NCBI GenBank assembly: GCA_963717155.1
Contig: OY970326.1
Span: 4,650,001-4,714,000 of the forward strand
DNA length: 64,000 bases
Source: G963717155 sp963717155
GTDB taxonomy: Bacteria; Actinomycetota; Thermoleophilia; Gaiellales; JALYLC01
Reading direction: 5' to 3'
Shown here: positions 1-6,758 of the stretch, piece after piece
Layout: every line of letters begins with the position of its first letter
Numbering within the stretch: position 1 is the stretch's first letter
Position numbers and translations under genes: made by a program
The notes under the pieces: model-generated
The model's input: only the letters and a program-made list of their open reading frames with translations
The model's database searches: none
What the model was told of the DNA's origin: nothing

Positions 1-28
1 GACTGGATCACCGAAGCGATCATCTGAA

Positions 29-291
29 GGGTCAACAGGGGGTCAACAAGACCCACCGAGACCGGCCGAAACGCCAGTGGTTCCCGGGCCGCCGAAGTAG
101 GCCGAGTGCTGGCAATTCCCGTCGCGGCCGAACTGTGCCGAGACCAGTACGTGCGGCTTCTAATCCCAAGGTCGCAGATTCGAGACCTGCCCGGCCCATG
201 CGAACAAATACCTGCTCATGTCGTATTTGAGTTCCACGAAGCATCGGTCGTGGAAGGCCGATCCGCTGGAGAGGTCAACGTAAGGGTCAAC
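29..291. other. Attachment-site-like region with paired arm-type repeats around a tRNA 3'-half-like core
   Basis: The core at about 150-200 contains a T-arm-like segment (imperfect 5-bp stem with loop TTCGAGA) and acceptor-like CCGGCCCA, but no tRNA 5' half. On its left are two direct repeats GGGTCAAC (29-36 and 40-47, 11 bp apart). On its right are GGTCAAC (273-279) and GGGTCAAC (284-291), 12 bp apart. Paired short repeats on both sides of a tRNA-derived core are how tyrosine-integrase attachment sites are built. No integrase gene is visible in the window, so this is an inference from layout. Confidence 0.45.
30..200 (+). repeat. Imperfect direct repeat, copy 1 (tRNA 3'-half-like)
   Basis: This block aligns over about 170 bp with 5132-5302. 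Both begin with the GG(T/C)CAAC repeats and continue through GTCAACAAGACCC, GGCCGAA, CCGAGACCAGT and GTGCGGCTT. Both then run into TAATCCCAAGGTCGCAG and TTCGAGACCTGCCC. Read on the reverse strand the tRNA-like end gives the peptide GLEPATLGL or variants, a well-known spurious translation of tRNA genes. That supports a tRNA origin rather than a coding one. Confidence 0.6.
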
Positions 292-515
292 ACGACAAGC
301 TGACGGGGTTCGATCTCGACGCCGGCGCCGGCCTCGAGGCACAGCGCGAGAGCTCGCGGCTGAGTGTGCTCGGCCGTCGCTGAGCGTGATCGTTAGACGC
401 CGTCACACACGACGGCGTGCCGACAGCGCACGGCGGCGAGATGTGGTGGCCGGCGACTGTCCGCAAGGTGCTCGCCGGGCAGGACGCGGTCACCACGGAA
501 GGTCATACTCCGTGC

Positions 516-3167
516 GTGGATTCGGCGAACGTCGAGGGGCAGTCGCAGGTTGGGCTCATCGGGCGGACGGAGGAGCTGGGGCAGATCGACCGCGGGCTAG
601 AGGCCACCGGTAGTTTGCTGCTCGAGGGCGAGGCTGGGATCGGGAAGACGACCCTGTGGCGGGCGGGCGTCGAGCTGGCGCGGGTGTCTGGCTGTCAGGT
701 CTTCACGGCTGCGCCGGCCGAGGCAGAGCAGCCGTTTTCATTTGCCGTTCTCGGTGATCTGCTCGAGCCGGTCGGCGACGAGGCCTTCGCGGCCTTGCCG
801 CCGCCTCAGCGTCGCGCGCTCGAGCGGGTGCTGATGGTCTCCGATTCCGATGAAGTCACCGAGATTCGTGTCGTCGGCATTGCCATCCGCAACATCCTCG
901 GCGCGGTCGCAGAGGACGGGCCGGTAATGCTCGCGATCGATGACGCGCAGTGGGTTGACGCGGCGAGTGCGGCGGCACTCGAGTTCGCGCTGCGCAGAGC
1001 CTCGTCGGTCCGAATGCTTGTTGCGGCACGAACGGGGTGTGGGCTGCCACTGCATCTTCCGTTGGCGAAGCTCGCGGTGGGGCCGATGACGCTGACCGCG
1101 TTTCACAGGTTGCTGGCTGAGCGACTGGACGCCGTCTGGCCGCCCGCGGCGTTGCGGCGCCTGCACGAGGTGGCTGGTGGGAATCCGTTCTACGCACTCG
1201 AGCTCGCCCGCGCGAATCGCTCGAGTGGTGCTCTGGTATTGCCGGAGTCGTTGCAGGAGTTGGCGGCGGGTCGATTGCGTGTGCTGCCGGACGCGACTCG
1301 GCGTACTTTGGCCCAGCTGGCGTTAGCGGGGAGTGTCGCTTCGGGCGCGAGCCTCGAGCCTGCGGTCGAGGCGGGAGTGGTGGAGTCTCGCGACGGCGCG
1401 CCGCGGTTCTCTCATCCGCTACTGGCGGAGGCGGCGGCGTCCTTGCTCGACGCGAGTGAGCGGCGGGCACTCCACCGAGAGATCGCCGGATGGATAGTCG
1501 AGCCGGAAGGGCGGGCCAGGCACCTCGCGCTCGGCGCTGATGGCCCGGACGAGGCCATTGCTGTCGAGTTGGCGCGGGCTGCGGAGGGTGCCGGGCGCCG
1601 CGGCGCTCTGGTGGCTGCCGCCGAACTTTGGGAGCTCGCCGCGAGCCTGACCGGGGCTGAGTGGCAGCCCGAGGCCAGGAGGCGTCTCGTTGAGGCTGGG
1701 ATCGCCCAACTGCGTGCCGGGAACAGCGACGTCGGCGGGTCGCTGCTCGCGGCGAATGTGGATCGGCTCCCACCCGGGCGGCTCCGCCAGCGTGCTCTCG
1801 TGCACATGGCCCTGCGTCTTGCGTCGACGGATTTCCGCGCACCTCTTCCGGTGCTCGAGCGCGCTCTGGCCGAGGCCGAGGATCCTGAGGTTCGGCTCGA
1901 AGTTGCGATGTCGCTCGCCGGGTTCCGCGACTGCTGCGGTGACAGCATTGGTGCCGGCGAGCTCGGGCGGGCGTACCTGAGCGAATCCGAGTCGGGGGAC
2001 GGTGTGACACTCCCGGATGCGCTCTGGTTCAGCGCCTACTGGGAAGTCACCTGCGACCGCTCGCCTTGGCCACTGATCGCACGCGCACAAGCGCTGCCGC
2101 AAAGCGGCACGAGTAGCGGCTGGCCCGTGCAGCCCGAGCCGAGAGAGGTACTGGCGCGAGCGCTGCTCCGCGATGGCCGGATCGACGAGGCGCGCTCACA
2201 ACTCGAGAAGTGGCTGGCGGAGGGAGGGGAGCTCGACTCGGTCTACGCGCAGCAGGGCCTGCTCAGGCTGCTGGCCGTCGTCGAGCTCGCTGCCGGGCGC
2301 TTTAGGGTCGCCGCGGCGCATGCAGACCGCTTGCTGGTGGAGGGTGAGCAGGCGGGTAGGCCCTACGCGACGTGCGAGGGGCTCGTGCATGGAGCGGCGG
2401 CCGCGGTGTTGCTCGGCGAGGTCGAGATCGCGCGCGCGCAGATGGGCAGGGCGCTCGAGCTTGCCGAGCGGGTCTGGCTGGCCGTGTCCGTCAACGACGC
2501 ACTCGGCACGCGCGGCCTGCTCGAGCTCTCTCTGGGTAACCTCGCAGAGGCGGCTACGTTCTACCGCCGTGTGCCGGCCGACGGCTGGAGGCGGTGGTGG
2601 ACCTGCGCCGGTGGCCGCACCGCCCTCGACGCCGTCGAGGCGCTCAGCGCCGTCGGCGACCTCGACCGAGCGCGCGAGGTGATGTCCGCGTTGCCGGCCG
2701 ACGCCGCCGAGTTGCCTGTGCTCGAGGCGTGCGTCGTCGCCGGCGAGGGCAACCTCGAGCGGGCGATCGAGCTCATCCGGTCCGCCCCATCGCCGCCGTC
2801 CCCATTCCGGCACGGCCGCAAGCTGCTCCTCCTCGGCCGGCTGCAACGGCAGGCGCGCCACCGAAGCGAGGCGCGCGCAACGCTTGATGCCGCCCGCCTT
2901 CAGTTCGCCGAGCTGGAAGCCAGGCTCTGGGTCTGCCGCGCCGTCGAGGAGCTGTCCCGGCTGGGCGGTCGTTCGCCTGCGGGCGCAACGCTCACCGCGT
3001 CGGAGCGGCGCGTTGCCGAGCTCGTTGCGAGCGGCCTCTCCAACAAGGAAGTCGCCTCGCGGCTCGTCGTGACCGTACGCACGGTCGAAGCGCACCTCTC
3101 GAAGATCTACGCCAAGCTTGAGATCCGCTCTCGCACGGCCCTCGGCGCCCGCTTGCGCGAGCTCTGA
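516..3167 (+). CDS. Large LuxR-family transcriptional regulator with N-terminal AAA ATPase
   Basis: An 883-aa regulator of the MalT/LAL architecture. The N-terminus has a nucleotide-binding domain with Walker A GEAGIGKTT near residue 38 and Walker B VMLAIDDAQWVD. A long helical, TPR-like middle follows. The last 60 residues are a LuxR HTH (LTASERRVAELVASGLSNKEVASRL, then VRTVEAHLSKIYAKL). I chose the GTG at 516 because GGAAGG (497-502) lies 13 nt upstream and the product then starts close to the conserved GRTEEL segment; a start at 417 would add 33 atypical residues. Such proteins usually activate transcription after ATP and ligand binding; the target is unknown. It lies between two tRNA-like repeats. 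Confidence 0.88.
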   Translation: MDSANVEGQSQVGLIGRTEELGQIDRGLEATGSLLLEGEAGIGKTTLWRAGVELARVSGCQVFTAAPAEAEQPFSFAVLGDLLEPVGDEAFAALPPPQRRALERVLMVSDSDEVTEIRVVGIAIRNILGAVAEDGPVMLAIDDAQWVDAASAAALEFALRRASSVRMLVAARTGCGLPLHLPLAKLAVGPMTLTAFHRLLAERLDAVWPPAALRRLHEVAGGNPFYALELARANRSSGALVLPESLQELAAGRLRVLPDATRRTLAQLALAGSVASGASLEPAVEAGVVESRDGAPRFSHPLLAEAAASLLDASERRALHREIAGWIVEPEGRARHLALGADGPDEAIAVELARAAEGAGRRGALVAAAELWELAASLTGAEWQPEARRRLVEAGIAQLRAGNSDVGGSLLAANVDRLPPGRLRQRALVHMALRLASTDFRAPLPVLERALAEAEDPEVRLEVAMSLAGFRDCCGDSIGAGELGRAYLSESESGDGVTLPDALWFSAYWEVTCDRSPWPLIARAQALPQSGTSSGWPVQPEPREVLARALLRDGRIDEARSQLEKWLAEGGELDSVYAQQGLLRLLAVVELAAGRFRVAAAHADRLLVEGEQAGRPYATCEGLVHGAAAAVLLGEVEIARAQMGRALELAERVWLAVSVNDALGTRGLLELSLGNLAEAATFYRRVPADGWRRWWTCAGGRTALDAVEALSAVGDLDRAREVMSALPADAAELPVLEACVVAGEGNLERAIELIRSAPSPPSPFRHGRKLLLLGRLQRQARHRSEARATLDAARLQFAELEARLWVCRAVEELSRLGGRSPAGATLTASERRVAELVASGLSNKEVASRLVVTVRTVEAHLSKIYAKLEIRSRTALGARLREL

Positions 3168-3330
3168 CCGCTTCGCTGGACGCGACTCGCAGTCGCAAAC
3201 ACTGTGGATCTCCTCAATAGGCGCCGTGCCCGGCAGGCCGCAGACTCGAAGGCAGCCAAAGGACCGCCGACGCGACGGCCGACGAGTTGTCGTCCGGGCA
3301 GGAAGGTCCCGACAATGAGGGAGAGCCAGG

Positions 3331-3801
3331 ATGAAACGTCTCGTCGCACTGATTCTCGCAGTCGCGGTGGCGGGAGGCTCCGCCACTGCGAGTCAGGCGT
3401 ACGGCGGCCGTGGGCATCGCGGAAAGCATGACGGCCTCGAGCTCACGTACAAGAAGTGGACCGCCCCGTTCCCGAACTTCGTGGGCGTCGTCGGCGGCGA
3501 CATCGTCGGCAAGTTCGGGGGAGCCGTTTACACGGCCACTCCGGATGCCAGCGGCCGGGTTCAGATCTCGGCGGTCTACATCGTCATCGCCCCTGACGCG
3601 TCCCAGTCGTTTACCGCGCACGTCGAAGGTGGATGGGCCGCTTCCACAACAGGTAAGGCCGTGCTCGACGGTCGCGTCGTAGACGGATACCTGAGGGGGG
3701 CACGCGTGCATGTGGAATTCGACACGGTCTCCTGCACGGAGTCTCCCGATGGCACCTGTTACCAGGGCACGATCAGCGTTCATCGAGGCTCGGGACACTG
3801 A
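3331..3801 (+). CDS. Small secreted protein of unknown function
   Basis: This 156-aa product begins with a clear Sec signal peptide: MKR, a hydrophobic stretch LVALILAVAVAGG, then an AxA-like end near ATASQAYG. The mature part is rich in beta-forming and aromatic segments, with two cysteines (CTESPDGTC) near the C-terminus that could form a disulphide. I do not recognise the family. A purine-rich GAGGGAGAG lies just upstream of the ATG. It sits 163 nt after the LuxR regulator on the same strand and is convergent with the glycosyltransferase, with which it shares a palindromic terminator. Confidence 0.7.
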   Translation: MKRLVALILAVAVAGGSATASQAYGGRGHRGKHDGLELTYKKWTAPFPNFVGVVGGDIVGKFGGAVYTATPDASGRVQISAVYIVIAPDASQSFTAHVEGGWAASTTGKAVLDGRVVDGYLRGARVHVEFDTVSCTESPDGTCYQGTISVHRGSGH

Positions 3802-3810
3802 GGAGGAAGG

Positions 3811-3840
3811 TGCGTGTTGCGACCTAGGTCGCAACACGCA
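3811..3840. terminator. Perfect 30-bp palindrome, bidirectional terminator
   Basis: The 30 bases are identical to their own reverse complement (15-bp arms, TGCGTGTTGCGACCT and its complement). The palindrome lies 10 nt after the stop of the secreted protein and contains the stop codon of the convergent glycosyltransferase (CTA at 3824-3826) at its centre. A shared intrinsic terminator is most likely; a binding site for a dimeric protein is possible. Confidence 0.65.
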
Positions 3841-4993
3841 TCCGCTGTAGCCGCTCGAGTAGCGTCACGGCGATCGCGCCTCCGCCGTAGCCTCGGATCA
3901 CTGACGCCATCAGCCGAGCCCGGTCGTGAAGCGCCGCGGACGCGAGCGCTTCCGCGGTCGCCTCGCGGATCTCTGTCTGGGTGGCATCGTGTCGCACCGT
4001 GAGGCCGAGGCCGAGCTCTTCAACCCGGCCGGCGTTCTCTGTTTGGTCGCGGCCGAGGGGCAAGCACACGACCGGAACGCCTGCCGAGAATGCCGCCATC
4101 AATGTTCCCATCCCGGCGTGGGTCACGACGAGCTCGGCGCCTGGCAGCACCGCTCCATGCGGCACGTAGCGTCGGACCTCGACTCCCGGCGGAAACGCCA
4201 GCTCCTCGGGCGCAAGCTCCAGACCGGTTAGAACGAGCACGCGAGCGTTCAGATCGCCGAGAGCGAGGACGACGCGATCGAGCACTTCCTCATGGCGCAT
4301 GTACGTGGTGCCCATGCTGACGACGATGAGCGGGCGACGGTCGGAGGGCGGCCACGGCGATTCCCATGCCGAGCCCGGCGCCTCTTCCATGATCGGGCCG
4401 ACGTGGGCGACGTTCTCAGGTGGATCGGGCCAATCGTCGTACACACGTGGCATGACGATCAGGCAGGCCTCGGCTCGCCGGGCAAGCGCGACGGTGACCG
4501 AGTCCGGGCCGATTGGAAGCGGAGCGAGCCCGAGTTCCGACCGGCTGGCATTGACCGGCTTATGCAATCGGCGCCGCGTATCCTCGTCGTCATTCGCGCC
4601 GCCGTGGAAGCGGTACATCGTGTGGATGAGCAGCGCATGTGGGATCGGGAGTTGTTCGGCAAGCCCTACGAGCGACCGCAGCAGGTAGTCGACGACGATG
4701 ACATCCGCGGGCTCGCGTGCGAGGTCGGCAGCAACCGCATCTGGGAGTTCCCGTCCCAAGAAGATCCGACCGAGATGGGCGCGTTGATCCTCCATCTGGC
4801 GCCCTAGAGCCGGATCGAACTCGACTTCCGCCGGGAACCCACGCAACACACAACCCGACGCCGCGACGCGCGGAGCGTAGACCGCCGGCGCGAAGATCCG
4901 TACCCGATGGCCGCGCTCCGCCAGGAGCCGCCCTAACCCGACCGCAGGTTGACTCGCACCCCCGCCCTGCCACGTGGCGATGAGGATCTTCAC
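3824..4993 (-). CDS. Glycosyltransferase, GT1/MGT family
   Basis: A 389-aa GT-B protein like the macrolide and UDP-sugar glycosyltransferases. The N-terminus (VKILIATWQGGGASQPAVGL) is the acceptor-side Rossmann fold with the G-G-x-x-P-x-x-G pattern. The C-terminal half has the donor-binding region: RRYVPHGAVLPGAELVVTHAGMGTLMAA and then GVPVVCLPLGRDQTENAGRV, matching the H-x-G-x-x-T and P-x-x-x-D-Q elements. The GTG at 4993 is preferred to an ATG at 5050 because GGAGTCC lies just upstream and the protein then starts at the beta-strand as in the family. Acceptor unknown. It lies inside the interval bounded by the tRNA-like repeats. Confidence 0.87.
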   Translation of the reverse strand: MKILIATWQGGGASQPAVGLGRLLAERGHRVRIFAPAVYAPRVAASGCVLRGFPAEVEFDPALGRQMEDQRAHLGRIFLGRELPDAVAADLAREPADVIVVDYLLRSLVGLAEQLPIPHALLIHTMYRFHGGANDDEDTRRRLHKPVNASRSELGLAPLPIGPDSVTVALARRAEACLIVMPRVYDDWPDPPENVAHVGPIMEEAPGSAWESPWPPSDRRPLIVVSMGTTYMRHEEVLDRVVLALGDLNARVLVLTGLELAPEELAFPPGVEVRRYVPHGAVLPGAELVVTHAGMGTLMAAFSAGVPVVCLPLGRDQTENAGRVEELGLGLTVRHDATQTEIREATAEALASAALHDRARLMASVIRGYGGGAIAVTLLERLQRMRVAT

Positions 4994-5131
4994 AGGACTC
5001 CGATAGTCACACGCGCGAACGGTCTCGGCAACATTGCGAGCGCTCGTCACCCGCTTCGCGCGACCTGCCTTGACCGCGACGGCGTCTCGCGACTACTCCT
5101 GGTGCCTGGCCGGAGCCGACGGGCTCGTCTG

Positions 5132-5302
5132 CGGGCCAACAGGGGGTCAACAAGACCCGCCGAGACCAGCCGAAACTGCAGGGGCCTCTCGACACGCGAA
5201 ACTGTCCGCTTGCCGGTAATTCCCGCCAAGGCCGAACCATGCCGAGACCAGTCCGTGCGGCTTTAATCCCAAGGTCGCAGGTTCGAGACCTGCCCGGGCA
5301 TA
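5132..5302 (+). repeat. Imperfect direct repeat, copy 2 (tRNA 3'-half-like)
   Basis: This is the second copy of the block at 30-200. It starts with GGGCCAAC (5133-5140) and GGGTCAAC (5144-5151), again 11 bp apart, and ends in a complete T-arm: GCAGG stem, TTCGAGA loop, CCTGC stem, followed by CCGGGCA. No D-arm or 5' acceptor strand precedes it, so it is not a functional tRNA gene. The two copies bracket about 5 kb. Confidence 0.6.
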
Positions 5303-5435
5303 CTTCGAAGTCCAGTCCGCGCGATCGTTGTCGCGGTCACGCCGCACTCGTCGGCGAGCGCACGCAGGGAAAGTGTCTCCATGACATGCAACCTTGGTCC
5401 GCGTCCAGCAGACCAGCCCGGAAACGAATGGGTTG

Positions 5436-5606
5436 CTACTGCGCCGGTTCGTCGGTCCCTTCGATCGACGGAAAGCCCCTAGACGTACTCCGGATAGCCC
5501 GGAAGCCGCCCTTGACCTCCTCGGTGGCGTCCTCGCTCGTGACGTCGAGGTCCTCTACGTCGGCGTCACCATTGGGCTCTTGCGCTGCGCGCGTCTCGTC
5601 ATCCAT
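5436..5606 (-). CDS. Short double-glycine leader peptide precursor
   Basis: This 56-aa ORF is easily missed because of its length. The leader part is acidic and ends in DLDVTSEDATEEVKGG at residues 19-34, closely matching the leaders of the genes at 5710 and 33207. VKGG with V at -4 from the expected cut and G-G at -2/-1 is the pattern cleaved by C39 peptidases. Cleavage would release a 22-residue Ser/Arg-containing segment starting FRAIRS, without cysteine. No modification enzyme lies beside it. It is divergent from the gene at 5710. No strong ribosome-binding site is seen (GAGAG about 14 nt upstream), so the start is inferred from the family match. Confidence 0.68.
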   Translation of the reverse strand: MDDETRAAQEPNGDADVEDLDVTSEDATEEVKGGFRAIRSTSRGFPSIEGTDEPAQ

Positions 5607-5676
5607 AGCGCGGAGTTTGCTCTCGGCGAGGTAACCCTGTCAACGCATCGTGTCAGCGCCGTAGAGTCGAGACCTT

Positions 5677-5707
5677 CATAATCGTTGCCCACTCGACGAA
5701 AGGACGA
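5677..5707 (+). promoter_or_regulatory. Candidate -10 element and conserved leader of the peptide gene
   Basis: CATAAT at 5677-5682 resembles a -10 box. Eight bases later comes ACTCGACGAAAGGACGA (5691-5707), which contains the ribosome-binding AAAGGA. The same 17 bases, at the same distance from a CATATC, precede the homologous gene at 33207. No convincing -35 is visible. Confidence 0.5.
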
Positions 5708-5709
5708 TC

Positions 5710-5904
5710 GTGGGCACTCCAGAAGACAAGTCGGTCGAGCCTGTCGCCGAGGAGGCCATACCGGACATCGAGGTAAGCGCCGAGGAAGCCGCGCAGGTCA
5801 AGGGCGGCGGGGTCATAGCGGCGCGCGAGGCGGAATCCCGAGGCACGACCGTCTACGACATGCTCCACCAGCCACCGGTCAAGCCTCCCCCGCCGCAAAA
5901 CTAG
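5710..5904 (+). CDS. Double-glycine leader peptide precursor with proline-rich core
   Basis: A 64-aa acidic peptide starting at GTG, with AAAGGA in the conserved leader just upstream. Residues 19-33 (DIEVSAEEAAQVKGG) form the double-glycine leader end. The predicted core (about 30 residues, from G34) ends in a proline run, PPVKPPPPQN. There are no cysteines, so it is not a lanthipeptide or disulphide bacteriocin. It is paralogous to the genes at 33207 and 5436. The C39-domain exporter at 38199 is the obvious candidate to process it. The role of the mature peptide (signal, toxin or surface factor) cannot be told from sequence. Confidence 0.72.
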   Translation: MGTPEDKSVEPVAEEAIPDIEVSAEEAAQVKGGGVIAAREAESRGTTVYDMLHQPPVKPPPPQN

Positions 5905-6331
5905 CCGCCTGCCTCGCTCGGCCGTACGAATGCGCCGAGCCTGCGACCCGGGCGCGCGAGCTCGTCATCAGCGCCACGTTCGAGGCCGCGGGACTCGTCG
6001 AACCAGCGAAAGGCCGCAGTCGCGACTGCTTGCACGTCAGGGCTGCGCACGAGCGTGTCGCCGCGGCGCTGGAGCTCGACAAGCCGTTCCGTAGCGCGCA
6101 TGTCCGTCACGGCCGCGATCCGGTTCGAGACCTGCCCGGCCCATTCGCAAGGTGCTCTCGATCACGTTCGACTCTGAGGAGCACGCAACGGCCACGGAGC
6201 CGACGACTGAGAGACGCACGGGCGCGTCGAATATGCGCGGCGCGCAGTCCTACGGGCGATCGCACCGCCGTGGCCCGTCGGGCCACGGCAGGCGATTGAC
6301 AGGGCGACTGCCTGCGCGCACACTCCGCACC
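5905..6331. other. Intergenic stretch with third tRNA-like fragment and a tight hairpin
   Basis: No convincing gene is present. At 6122-6144 there is a third partial copy of the tRNA-like sequence (GGTTCGAGACCTGCCCGGCCCAT), lacking the other T-stem strand. At 6267-6289 a perfect 10-bp stem (GCCGTGGCCC with GGGCCACGGC) closes on a 3-nt loop. TTGACA at 6296-6301, followed after 17 bases by CACACT (6319-6324), could be a promoter for the next peptide gene. Confidence 0.4.
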
Positions 6332-6418
6332 ATGGCTGATGGGAAGAACTCCGTGCCTGAGGCCGTGGACGACCTCGAAGTAGAGGATCTCGAGGTTGAA
6401 GCCGCCGAGGAGGTCTGA
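6332..6418 (+). CDS. Truncated leader-only peptide related to the double-glycine precursors
   Basis: This 28-aa ORF (MADGKNSVPEAVDDLEVEDL, then EVEAAEEV) matches the acidic leader of the sister genes up to the position just before their KGG, and then stops at TGA. It therefore lacks the cleavage site and core. It could be a decayed copy or a free leader-like peptide. No Shine-Dalgarno sequence is seen. If the TTGACA at 6296 is used, transcription would start at about the ATG, giving a leaderless mRNA. Confidence 0.45.
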   Translation: MADGKNSVPEAVDDLEVEDLEVEAAEEV

Positions 6419-6477
6419 GCCACCGACACATCTGGCGGTTGAATGATCCTTCGGGGCATGACGAGAGGAGGCGCGCA

Positions 6478-6678
6478 ATGAGCGACGCGAACGAGGATGT
6501 AGAGCGTGCGGGAGCGGAGTCCGAGGAGTTGTTCGATCTCGAACTTCCCGACGACGCGACCGACAAGGTCGTCGGCGGCAACAAGGTGAATGTGGAGTAC
6601 AAGCCGCAGAAGGCTGACGGCTCGCTCGATGCCGGGGTCTTCTTCAAGTACGACTTGAAAGCCCAGAAGGAGGCATGA
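6478..6678 (+). CDS. Double-glycine leader peptide precursor, divergent type
   Basis: A 66-aa peptide with GAGAGGAGG a few bases before the ATG. The acidic leader ends LELPDDATDKVVGG at residues 21-34, with V at -4 and L at -12 from the predicted cut, as in C39-processed leaders. The released 32 residues (NKVNVEYKPQKADGSLDAG, then VFFKYDLKAQKEA) are lysine-rich and without cysteine. The core is unrelated to those at 5710 and 33207, so several different cargo peptides may share one export route. Confidence 0.68.
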   Translation: MSDANEDVERAGAESEELFDLELPDDATDKVVGGNKVNVEYKPQKADGSLDAGVFFKYDLKAQKEA

Positions 6679-6758
6679 GTTCCCAGCGAACGGCAGACAG
6701 CTGATCCTTCTCGGAACCGCCGCCAGAGGCGTGTGACCTTGTCGAGCGCCGCGCTGAG

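Noticed and set aside
1..27. Possible last nine codons of an upstream gene (frame ending TGA at 27)
   Set aside because: Too short to identify; other frames are equally open. It could be the end of an integrase, but nothing shows it.
32..342. ORFs giving peptides with GLESATLGL or QVSNLRPWD
   Set aside because: These are the known spurious reverse-strand translations of tRNA 3' ends, not genes.
856..2010. Long minus-strand ORF opposite the LuxR regulator
   Set aside because: Arg/Pro-rich shadow frame typical of high-GC genes; the plus frame has clear domains.
5240..5300. Complete tRNA gene
   Set aside because: T-arm and an acceptor-like 3' strand are present, but there is no D-arm and no matching 5' acceptor strand.
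5901..6110. Minus-strand 69-aa ORF before the third tRNA-like piece
   Set aside because: No ribosome-binding site, no recognisable family, and it overlaps a repeat-rich region.
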